Of a stretch of DNA of 64,000 nucleotides, positions 53,974 through 64,000 are shown piece by piece; the stretch's first letter is position 1, and every line of letters starts with the position of its first letter. The DNA is from Dolomedes plantarius (Eukaryota; Arthropoda; Arachnida; Araneae; Dolomedidae): contig OU015492.1 in NCBI GenBank assembly GCA_907164885.2, positions 203,800,297 through 203,864,296 of the forward strand. Direction: 5' to 3'. The translations under genes and the position numbers were made by a program. A model generated the notes under the pieces. That model was not told where the DNA came from. It did no database searches and saw nothing but the letters and a program-made list of their open reading frames with translations.

Positions 53974-54632
53974 GAAGAGCCAAATTTTAGTGCGTCATAA
54001 CAACTTAGAACATAAAATTGAATTTTTCGGATATATCAACATCTGCCATAACTCCACAGATTTATATCTGATTTTTCTTATACTAAGGACGATGAAGCGT
54101 CAAGGTAAATCACTTAGACCTACTTACAAAGAAATAGGAATTACACGCGCTGTGTAGTATATTATAATTTTGATCATTGTTTAAAATTTTACATTTTGAG
54201 CCACTGGCAGATTGCATTTATTATTAATCAGACTAAAATGCAATTATTCATTGTTTTTTAAAAACTAAGCAGAACTTCTCTGCTTTTCCCCTTATCACTG
54301 TCAGCAGCTTAAAAGATGTGATGTCTTTTGATTTTTAAATCCCTTTCTTCTGCGTTGCAAAGATGTTCTTTCCGATTCCCTGCAGCGTAATTCTAACGTG
54401 AGAATAAATTTCTTAGTGAAAGGCCCTTCACAATAAAAGCCTTTGTGAAAAATATATACTGGGACATAAAAACCTTCATAAGGCGACATCAGTTTATGAA
54501 TAGTGAAAAGTTTGATTAAAAGTGATAACCTTACAAAGGAAAATGATATCATTACAGAGATTAATACTTCTATATTAGACAAGCTAGTAGAGTAATTATA
54601 ATTTTTCAAAGAACTCAAAATATCATTTTTTA
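53974..54632. other. Region without recognised genes
   Basis: The frame 54301-54636 (minus, 111 codons) has no motif. Confidence 0.4.
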
Positions 54633-55046
54633 CCATGCTTTTATTAACTCGCTTTATTGTTTGTGTCTGTGTTTGTCCAGTACAAATCTTGCAATCGATT
54701 TTTAACTAACATCCCGACTAGCTAGACATTTGAAACTTTTAGAGTACCTCAGAACACGATGACAAAGCATTATTTTAATAGTTTTAGCCATCTTGAAGCA
54801 GTATTGAATTCATTTTCAGTTAATTTTGTTTTGTAGACTGGTGCAGCCATCTATCGATTCGGATGGGAATGAAAAGTTAAACGCAAGTTAATTTCCAATT
54901 AACTTTATTTTCTTTCAAGTTGATGGGATAATTCATCAAAAAATTAAAAAAAATATTTTTTAATACATAGAATTGTCAAGTTTATATGATTCAACAGAAA
55001 ATTTAAAAACATGGTATATAAAAAGATCTTTTTTTCTTGTAATTAT
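54633..55046 (+). repeat. Repeat A, copy 4
   Basis: Near full length: CCATGCTTTTATTAACTCGC to TTTAAAAACATGGTATAT and TCTTGTAATTATT. The core reads GCAGCCATCTATCGATTCGG. TA flanks the CCATG start. Confidence 0.78.
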
Positions 55047-55903
55047 TAAAGTTTAATACTAAAATTGTTATTACATTATATTAAGGGCAATATTTATCCC
55101 ATACACTATATTTTATCTTAAAAATTTTTTTTTCTCCTCCGATTATTTGTTAATTCCAGAAAAATTATTAAAAGATACCGTAAAATTATGTTCAATCTTA
55201 CTTAACAAAAGTAAAACGTTGTTTAATAATTTTTGCTTTCAAAGTGAGCTAATTTTAGGAGTAATCTCTATATATAAAACAGTTCCGTAACTGACTGACT
55301 CACTGACTGACAGATAATGCACAGACAAAACTGCTGGACCTAAAGAGCTGAAATTTTGCGTGGCGATTCTTCTTATAGTGTAGGGGTGTACTTAGAAATA
55401 TTTTTGAAAGATTCTTCTTAGATTTTTTAAATTAAATTTTTAAGCTGCTTTTGTAACTTTTTTTAAGCCTGGATTTAAAATAATAATCTGAGGGTTGTAA
55501 AATTTATATCACGAGAGAGATTATAAAAATTCCTTTAAAAGGTAATCTTTTTCGGATCTTTATCACCATTTTCCGATTTTTGGTGAATTTTTAGAGACTA
55601 ATTTTTAGAATTCAATTTATTAAACGCTTATCACACGGTTTCTTTTCTTTTTGTGATACTTCAAAGTTAATTTTGCATCATGTACATAGCAACGAAATAA
55701 ATTGAGAAAAAAAATATTAAAATACGGTAAAGGATAAAATTTAACCACTAGATTCATTGAGATGGAAGTTTTTTAAGAATTTAATTCAAATTAGTATGTT
55801 TTATGGATATTAAACATACAAATTATTTGCATTGACCGTTGTATTTAATTTGAATATTTTCATCTACATTATTTCGTCTAAAAAAATATCTGTTACAATT
55901 TAT

Positions 55904-56028
<125 letters not shown>

Positions 56029-57320
56029 CAACCTTTGTCCAGAAAGTTCGGTGAATGTGTCTATAGTTACGATGGATTGTTGTCTTACATGAAACAACTG
56101 TTACTGTCCTTCGAAGTAATTCCCGTGGGCGGTAATATACATCTGGGAACAGTCTTGAAACTGTACAAGTCTTGAAACTGTACAAGTCTTGGAAACTCCT
56201 GGCGTAGTCGTCTTTAGTGATGGCCTTCAGCTGAGTCGTAGCGTTACATTCGATGTCCAAAATGTCCGAAAACCTGTTGTCCTTCAGGGCTGATTTCAAT
56301 TTTGGGAACAAGAAAATGTCCGTGGGAGACAAGTCCGAGGAGTAGGGTGGGTGATTCAGGGACACAACTCGCCTGTTAGCCAGGAACTGCTGCCCCAGAA
56401 AGGCAGTATGTGGCCAGGCATTGTCGTGAAGCAGGGTCCAGTTGCCTTGCTTGGCGTACTGGGGTCGTACCCGATTGATCCGTTGAAGAAGACGTTTCAG
56501 TATATCCACGTACTTAACGACATTTAACGTGGTGCCCTCAGGGAGGAATTCTTTATGGATGAGATCCTCAGAGTCAAAGAACACCACGAGCATTGTCTTG
56601 ATGCGGGATTTCTCACTTCGCATCTTCTTGCTTTTCTGCGACACTGGACCCCTCCACTCCATACTCTGACGCTTGCCGTCGAGGTCGTACTTCAAGCACC
56701 AGGTCTAGTCACCCGTGACAATGGTTTTCAGGAAATTTGGGTTTCGATCCGCCATGACGATGAAGTTTCCACAGGTGTCAAGCCGAATTTGCATTTGTTC
56801 CGGCATCAAAGTGTGGGGCACAAGTCGGTAGCAAAGCTTGCGTTTACCCAAATCCTGGGTCAGTATGAGGTGGGCCATCTCACGACCAATTCCATCTTCC
56901 TCTGCCATCATTCGCACTGTCACACGACTATCCTTGGCCAACAGTCTACTTAGGGGGGAGTGTTCAATGGTGTCCCGTCCTTCTCGGAAGCGTTTAAACC
57001 ACGCACTTCAAGGTGACAGAACTTTCTTCATAAACTTTAAGCAGCACTCCATGAGTCTGTTTCGCTGGTTTTCCAAGTTTGAAACAGAACAGCATATTCG
57101 TTCGCTCATCCATTTTGTATTTCGACCGAGCACACAATACCTTCAGTCTATAATGAACTATTTCCACACGATAAGCTAACTCGAAGAGCCGCCGCTCAGG
57201 AACTAGATCAGACCAGTCTTCACCTGTCCGGCACGGTATGCGTCAGTTGCAAACCATGCCGGACCACTTTTACTACCGTGAGCACTATGACGTCATTCAC
57301 CGAACTTTCTGGACAAAGGT

Positions 57321-57322
<2 letters not shown>
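56029..57322 (-). mobile_element. Full-length mariner (1294 bp)
   Basis: Perfect 29-bp inverted ends beginning CAACCTTTGTCCAGAAAGTT, flanked by TA at 56027-56028 and 57323-57324. The length is that of a canonical mariner. The transposase on the minus strand is nearly complete but broken. Perfect ends and few lesions suggest it is one of the younger DNA transposons here. Confidence 0.95.
56090..57113 (-). pseudogene. Mariner DD34D transposase, recently broken
   Basis: ATG at 57113 (MDERTNMLFCFKLGKPAKQT). The HTH region is readable to TLK, then a frameshift near 57003 leads to AWFKRFREGRDTIE. The first catalytic aspartate is in FLKTIVTGD (56706). The next codon, where mariner has Glu, is TAG, a single-base nonsense change. 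The frame then resumes as TWCLKYDLDGKRQSMEW, with LLHDNAWPH (second Asp) and YSSDLSPTDIFLF (third). I count 34 residues between the last two. No stop precedes the terminal repeat, so the original end is unclear. Confidence 0.92.
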
Positions 57323-57362
<40 letters not shown>

Positions 57363-57366
<4 letters not shown>

Positions 57367-57924
57367 AAAACATAACTGAGCTGTCAAAATATTGTTGAGA
57401 AGTACGGGGAAAGGGTAGTACGGGAAATCCATTTACAATGTGCGAGTATTTTGCTGTGGGGAAAATCATCTTTTAAAAGCGACTTTGAGCGGAAAGCGAA
57501 TATTTGTAGCGAGGGGATTTATTTTTAGACGGGTAAAGGTTTTGGCGCGAAATTAAAATGTACGATCAGCAATAATGAGGCCCCAGATGCCCAGGGATGA
57601 GGTCTGCACATGCGCCGTGCAGCAGGAGCTCGGAGAAAATTAAGTTTTGGCGGTAGATTGAGTGCGAATTTCGTTGCTTGCAGTCGCTCGCGGCGGCGTG
57701 CTGAAGAATTGACAAAATGGCTACGTGAAATAGATTACCCTGGAGCGTGGTTATTTCAAGACACGCAATAAATAAGGATTAAAGATTAAGGACTGTCTCG
57801 TGAATCTATTCACTGCCACTTGTCCAACTAATCAAGATGTCCAACTAATCACATGTCCAACTAATCGAAGATGACAACTGTTAAATTCATATTTAAACAC
57901 GGGAGCAAAACAAGCTCCGTGTCA
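57363..57924 (+). mobile_element. Probable solo LTR (562 bp), second family
   Basis: Begins TGTTAAAACATAACTGAG and ends CAAGCTCCGTGTCA (TG...CA), inserted in TA repeat so the duplication cannot be distinguished. Near the end are AATAAATAAGG (57768) and a short ACACGGGAGC...GCTCCGTGT hairpin. The strand is inferred from the polyA-type signal. TGTCCAACTAATC is repeated three times (57822-57870). Confidence 0.6.
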
Positions 57925-58080
57925 TATATATATATATATATATTTGGCATTAGTTGCATACATTGGCCGTTGTATTCATTATAAATAGATTTTTTTTTGC
58001 TTTTTTTTGCATTAATTGCATACATTGACCGTTGTATTTAATTTGAATGTACTCCGTAGCGAAGCACGAGTAATCAGTTA

Positions 58081-59003
58081 ATCTTACATACGTCATAGAG
58101 GCATCAAGCCGTCACAATCCTCCTTAACGAACACAACACGCTGTTTAGTAAATATGCGCCTCCCAAGTTCCATGAATTTTAGACATAAAGCAAAATGAAG
58201 TCAAAACAGCATGGAATTTAGAAATTTTGTGTTATACTTAGCCTACGCGATATATAAATAATATTTCTCGAAGATTGAGTAAAACTACATTAATTTATTT
58301 TTCTGTTTATTTCAAAAATGCGTTTTATAGCTTACACTTAATGCATGCAAAAGTGTTTATAAATTCGGTGGATACCGACACTCACCTTTTACAACAGATT
58401 CTCAGCCAGGTGAAATCTTTATTACGATAATCCAGGTAATTAAATCCAGGTGAAATCTTTCATTACGGGCGAAATGAAAGACTCTCAGTCTTTCATTTCC
58501 CCCATATCAAATCCGAGAGCTGTAAATTTGCGTATTGAAGAGATCCTATGATCGAGTTTATGAGATTAAATAAATTGATATAGTCGTCACAGTAAATTTT
58601 TTATTATTTCCAACATCCTCTCCACCCCTCACGTGGTCACCATAACATATAAGCAAGTTACGAACAGAACTGTAGGGGTCGGAGCTGAACCTGGCATTCA
58701 CTTTTGCACATGCGCACACACGAGGCTGTTGGTTTTCGCTAACAGGTGTATTTGTTTACCTTATAGTTGGTGCTGTTTGTCTGATTTCTGGGGGGAGGGA
58801 GCATTTCAAATACCTTAAGCCCATGGGAAAGTCGCTCTTCAGTGGTGTTCAGACAAGTATACTACTGAAAAATTCACTAATTCTATCTTCTAACTTCTTG
58901 GCCGTCATTCTAACCAGCTGAACTGTACTTGTGATGCGGAAAAACACCCATTTTTCCAATTCTTCTTGTTCACATAATTCCCCTTTCTAAATTTAAGATT
59001 TTG
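58081..59003. other. Region without recognised genes
   Basis: Contains a direct repeat CCAGGTGAAATCTTT (58407, 58446 region) and a strong hairpin listed separately. 58633-58818 is open but without a motif. Confidence 0.4.
58471..58499. repeat. 13-bp stem hairpin
   Basis: GAAATGAAAGACT, loop CTC, then the exact reverse complement AGTCTTTCATTTC. Confidence 0.9.
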
Positions 59004-59007
59004 TTAA

Positions 59008-59684
59008 GGGGACAATGGAATTTCAACTTCGTTTGTTTTAAGTTTTCAATAATTTACTCTTTATACTAAATGAGGATAATTAATATTCTTTTTTTACTTT
59101 ATTGAAGACACTTAGAATTCACAAATAAGTATTTTATTTAAGAATAAGAACTTTTTATCAAAACAGTTTTCAAAAATTATGGCATTTTTCAAAATGCTCC
59201 ATGCGCATTACTTTTCGTTTGAATTCTTTCAAATTTCCCAAGATTGTTAATTGAACTGTTTTACACAAACCTGTGCATAATAATTTGAAACCACAAATAT
59301 ATTTCAAATTTGTAGACCATGAAATAAAGCAAAAACGTAAAAAAAAATCTAAAAAACAACAGCCAAATTTAAAAAATAATTACTTATGGATTTAGATTCA
59401 TAAAAAGAAATTCATAGCACAATTATATTAATATATGTACGGTAAACTTATGTTCAAAAATCTAAGGTTTTTAAATGATTTGGAATGCGCATGGAGCATT
59501 TTGAAAAATGCTAGTATTTTTGAAAAAAATTTTGAAAAGGCATTTTTGCGCCAAAAAAAAAAAAAAAAAAACCTTATTCGGGATTCTAAGGGTTTTAAAT
59601 GTAGTAAAAAAAGAATACAAATTATTCTCATTTTGTATATAGAGTTAAAAATTGAAAATTAAAAAATTCGAAGCTTAAGGTCCC
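59008..59684. mobile_element. TTAA long-inverted-repeat element (677 bp)
   Basis: TTAA at 59004-59007 and 59685-59688. Body and repeats match 42289 and 49306 (for example TTTTTCAAAATGCTCCATGC and its inverted partner GCATGGAGCATTTTGAAAAA). The right end has lost about 8 bp compared with sisters. ~200-bp inverted repeats. An A18 tract lies at ~59553. Non-coding. Confidence 0.85.
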
Positions 59685-59688
59685 TTAA

Positions 59689-60204
59689 ACATACTGATGG
59701 TTTTAACAGGCTTATACTGTTTTACTAGAGTGATATCCTGATTGTGGGGGAAACGGCTATTATACATCGTTCAGCTCGTTATAGTGTTAATTTTTACGTG
59801 GCTTTGAACACGTTCTGTACCTGTATTACACTTTTAGAAATAGTTATAAAATTACTACTAATGTGGCAAAGTAAGCCCCTAGAGAGAGTTTTGTGCCACA
59901 ATTCCTAAACCAATTCCGCTCCCCTTTGTTTTTGAAATTGATTACCCAGTCTATTTGCCTTTACTTTTAATTGTTCATTTATCAATTTATTATTTTTTGT
60001 TAACGATGTTAAATGTTCTCCTTCATTAACATTCTTTTTATTTGTTTCCCAACGCTAGATAATTATTCTTTCGAATTCCCACTCATCACTGTAACCACCA
60101 TTTGCCAGAACCGGGATTTAAACTTGGGTCTCCAAATTTTGATGTTAGCAGAAATTTCCTTACTAGTTGCATTGTCCCAGCAGCGAAGAGATAAACTCCT
60201 TTTT
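59689..60204. other. Spacer
   Basis: Nothing recognisable. Confidence 0.45.
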
Positions 60205-60632
60205 CCATGTTTTTATTAACTCGTTTTCTTGTTTGTTTGTGTGTTTGTCTAGTACAAATCTATCAATCGATTTTTAACTAACTTCCCGTCTAGCTAGACA
60301 TTTGAAACCTTTAGAATAGCTCAGATCACCACGATGACAATGCATTCTTTTGATATTTTTACCCATCTTTAAGCAGGTTTGAATTCATTTTCAGTTAATT
60401 TTGTTTTGTAGAATGGTGCAGCCATCTGTCGGCCGGGACAGGAACAAAAAGTTAAATGCAAGTTAACTTCCAATTAACTTAATTTTTTTTCAAGTGGATG
60501 GGGTAATTCCTCAAAAATTTTTTTAAAAAGTATTTATTAACACATAGAATATTCAAGTTTATATGACTCAACAGAAAATTTAAAAACATGGTATATGTAT
60601 AAAAAATTCTTTTTATCTTGTAATTATTTAAC
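60205..60632 (+). repeat. Repeat A, copy 5
   Basis: CCATGTTTTTATTAACTCGT through TGCAGCCATCTGTCGGCCGG to TTTAAAAACATGG and TATCTTGTAATTATT. Confidence 0.78.
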
Positions 60633-61968
60633 TTCTTTCCACTCACATTTTTAAATTTTTTAGTAGAAGAGAGCATAGTAAGCCCAGAGAGGAAATATAA
60701 ATGTATCCAGGCGAAAGAATGATTGAAATTAAAAAGCGAGCATAAAATGTATTTGCAGGGATAAGTAAATATATCAAATTCAGTGGAAAAATTACGAACA
60801 AAAGTTTGAAATTTTTTGTTAATCGTGCCTCAAAATGTATTCCATCTTGTTAAGTTGCAATCTAAAAAGTTGCTCAAATTGTCAGTGCCAAAAAAGTTAA
60901 AAATGAATTAAAAAATAAACCTTACCTAAGGAAATATGATGGGATGTCCAATATCTTTTCAGAATTTTTTTTTCAAGACCATGTTCAGATTTTATTTCAA
61001 TCGAATTCTCTGTCCATATTTTATTCGTGGACAGAAATATGTCTAAACACAAAAAAATGTATTTATTTCCTATCGTCAGCAAAGGTATACTTTTCCTTTT
61101 TTTAAATTTTCATATCGTTCACATGTTTAATAAATATTTTTGAGAATATTTAAGATTTTCAGATTAAATGAGCATTAATACTTGTTCAATAATGAGACAT
61201 GTGCTTCCTTCCAAATCTAGACTAGTATTTTTTTTGTTCCACATATATCTGATGTCAAAATAATTAAATTGTGAAGAAGAATTTTGACCTATATATAAAA
61301 AACAGTATACGAAAAAAAATATTTTTTATGTCATGAAGTGATATTTCTAAGAAAACAAATGTTAAATGCATGATTTCGTTAGTATTTTACCTTACCACAC
61401 TTAAGATTTTGAAAAAAAATCTGTTTTTTAGTAAATATCATTCTGCTTAAAGTGATTTGTTAAAATTAAAATTTAATCATCTCTTTGAAGTAAATTCCAG
61501 CTACTCGGTTATAAAAAAGAAATCGAGTAATATTTTTTTTAGCGATTTTTTTACCCTCGTATGTTTTGTTTGTACCAGTTTTATCAAGAAATATTTTTTC
61601 TAATCATTTCTCGGAACTATTAGGTCTATTGACGCAGAACATTACAAAAAAGAAATTTTTTCTTGGAAAAAAGAGGCGAAATTACACTAAGTATGTTTTC
61701 CAATTGTGATAATGCAATTTATCTGCGTGGGTTGTCCGTAGACAGTTAAAAGCTATTGCGTCAACGTAAAACTATATGTTTCTCTTTTGAAATGTGATTG
61801 TTATAAAGTTTTTTTTGACACAAACTCTTTTTTTCTCATTTTCTACTAAAGGCCAATTTGAAGCTAAAAATATGAAAAGAATTTAAAGTTTCAGATTCAA
61901 TTTGGGAAACACTGTATTCCAGTTTTTTTCCCGTCGTTTTTCTTAATTAACAGTAGAACAGACAACAA
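60633..61968. other. AT-rich region without recognised genes
   Basis: Nothing recognisable. Confidence 0.5.
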
Positions 61969-62638
61969 TCTCTATATATAAAACAGTTCCGTAACTGACT
62001 CACTGACATACAACGCACAGACCAAACCGCTGGACCTAGAGGGCTGACATTTTGCATGGCGATTCTTCTTATGGTGTAGGGGTGCACTAAGATAGATTTT
62101 TGAAAAATTCTTCTTAGATTTTTTAAATAAAATTTTTAAGCTGTTTTTGTAACTTTTTTCAAGTTTATTTTTAAAATAATAATCTGAGGGTTATAAAATT
62201 TATATCACGAGAAAGATCCTAAAAATTCCTTTAAAATGAAATCTTTGTCGAACCTTTGCCTCTATTTTCTGATTTTTGGTGAATTTTTAAAGATTAATTT
62301 TTAGAATTTAATTTATTAAATGCCGATCACGTGATTTCTTTTTCTGGTACTTTAAATAAATTTATCGTCACGTGCATAATAACTAAACACACAAAAAAAG
62401 TATTCTTTTTCTTTCTAATGCGGCAGAGGATTGGATATTATCCAAAAAAAAAAACAACTATCCCTTACGATTTTTTTTTATAAATATATATATATAATAT
62501 ATATTTTACATCAGTTGTATACATTGATGGTCGTATTTATTATAAATATATATATTTATTTTTTTTTGGCATTAATTGCATACATTGATCGTATTTAATT
62601 TGAATGTACTCCGTAGCGAAGCGCGGGTTTTCAGCTAG
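61969..62638 (+). mobile_element. Complete Helitron B (670 bp), reference copy
   Basis: Starts TCTCTATATATAAAACAGTT after A (61968) and ends with CCGTAGCGAAGCGCGG, then GTTTTCAGCTAG followed by T (62639): TC start, 3' hairpin, CTAG end and A/T target, all Helitron hallmarks. The hairpin contains GCGAAGC, known as an unusually stable DNA mini-hairpin. It has no Rep/helicase coding, so it is non-autonomous. A (TA)n tract lies near its 3' third. Confidence 0.9.
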
Positions 62639-63190
62639 TTTCTGTATATATTGAGTTGTGACTTAAGAAAATTCCGATCCGTTTTATTTCCTTCTTGTAA
62701 CAGTTTTCTGTAACAGTTGATTTATTTAACAGTCTTTTAGTAAACTTCTTCAATACTAGAGACAAACCCAAACATTCGAGCTGTAGAAACTTATCTTAAC
62801 CGTAGATGTAGGTTTTTGATTGTATTGTGCAGTGAAAAGTGCCTTTGATTGAGAATTTGCATTCGTTTGTATTTGTTTGAAGTGTTTGTTGTCATTTCAA
62901 GCCACTGGATTGAACTATAATGTGTTTTTGGTAACATCAGTAGGGGGTATACTTGTTGAAAATAGTTAAAATGTACACCATTGCAACTATTAAAGTCTTC
63001 AGTTGGGGGTCAGTGCTGTATTTTTGTCATTTACTATAGACTCTGAAGACACCTCGGTCGAGGGGTGGACATTTTACTATATTATAAGATTATGCAGAAA
63101 AAATCAAATTGACATTAAACTGAGAGTTCAGTGCTGAGATAAAAAAAAATAAATTCAATTAGTCTTTTCTAACGAAACTACCGCTGGTTA
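62639..63190. other. Spacer
   Basis: No recognised feature. Confidence 0.4.
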
Positions 63191-63194
63191 TTAA

Positions 63195-63609
<415 letters not shown>

Positions 63610-63733
63610 TTAAAAAAGAGAGAGAGGAAGGATTAATATAGTTATATGGAACATATTTTATCAATGATTTCCATTCGTCAAACTGTTATAGTGTTTAACT
63701 AAAAATCCTTTAATAGTTCATTTTATTTAGTCA
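63610..63733. other. Spacer
   Basis: Nothing recognisable. Confidence 0.4.
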
Positions 63734-63888
63734 CTGGCTGAAAACCCGCACATCACTACGGAGTACATTCAAATTAAATACAACGGTCAATGTATGAAAT
63801 TAATGCCAAAAAAATAAATATATATATATTTATAATAAATGTGACGATCAATGTATACAATTGATGTAAAAAATTTACATATATATGG
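63734..63888 (-). mobile_element. Helitron B 3' fragment
   Basis: Reverse-complemented: GTACTCCGTAGTGATGTGCG then GGTTTTCAGCCAG followed by T, a mutated CTAG end. It extends to TTACATCAATTGTATACATT and is cut on the right by a SINE. Confidence 0.75.
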
Positions 63889-63892
63889 GCTT

Positions 63893-64000
63893 GTGGCGGC
63901 GCAGTGGTACAGCGCGCTTGTTTTCAGTGCTGAGGGTGCTCAGATCGAATCCCGGCGTTGCGCCACGAAAAATGACCGTTCGTGTCGTCCCTTCATAGGG
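63893..64000 (+). mobile_element. tRNA-derived SINE, cut by window edge
   Basis: GTGGCGGCGCAGTGGTACAG (A-box region) and AGATCGAATCCCGGCG (B box) about 45 bp apart, then CGTGTCGTCCCTTCATAGGG at the window end. The CATAGGG motif also occurs in the SINE at 28880. Confidence 0.6.

Noticed and set aside
54301..54636. 111-aa minus-strand frame
   Set aside because: No motif and A/T-driven composition.

Overview
This window is AT-rich eukaryotic DNA, almost certainly from an arthropod and plausibly a spider or other chelicerate (the lineage is inferred from the mix of transposable elements and is not proven). No host protein-coding gene, rRNA, functional tRNA or CRISPR array can be supported. Nearly all recognisable content is mobile DNA: hAT, Tc1/mariner, pogo-type, piggyBac, TTAA-inserting (Kolobok-like) and PIF/Harbinger-like DNA elements, Helitrons, solo LTRs, tRNA-derived SINEs and one LINE tail, with long (TA)n microsatellites. 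Every transposase found is broken.

Layout. 0-5 kb: three hAT MITEs with 8-bp target duplications (one inside a tRNA-derived SINE), a 224-bp MITE and a Helitron 3' end. 5-11.6 kb: a dispersed ~430-bp repeat ('repeat A'), a DD41D-type transposase remnant, a mariner with matching ends but a deleted transposase, and a hAT MITE. 13-19.6 kb: a hAT element that still encodes a BED-like finger, a piggyBac transposase tail, a PIF-like MITE and a 140-bp direct repeat spaced 2.8 kb. 22-29 kb: solo LTRs, a LINE tail, two TTAA elements with long inverted repeats, a palindromic MITE and SINEs. 31-38 kb: Helitron, pogo-type MITE, broken Tc1, a 1.1-kb element with ~265-bp inverted repeats and a transposase remnant, and a second Helitron type.

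38-46 kb: more TTAA elements and the deepest nest (hAT containing a solo LTR containing a younger solo LTR). 46-54 kb: a Helitron split by a TTAA-flanked element carrying a Mutator/Kolobok-like transposase pseudogene, followed by a partial tandem duplication with an empty and a filled site for one MITE. 54-64 kb: a Helitron whose (TA)n tract holds a 1.3-kb mariner and a solo LTR, then a complete 670-bp Helitron, further TTAA elements and a SINE cut by the window edge.

The elements are related by position: (TA)n tracts inside Helitrons have repeatedly taken insertions, and several insertions have an empty-site paralogue in the window, so boundaries and relative ages can be read directly. The best candidates for new description are the TTAA-flanked long-inverted-repeat families with their possible transposase source, and the unclassified repeat A.
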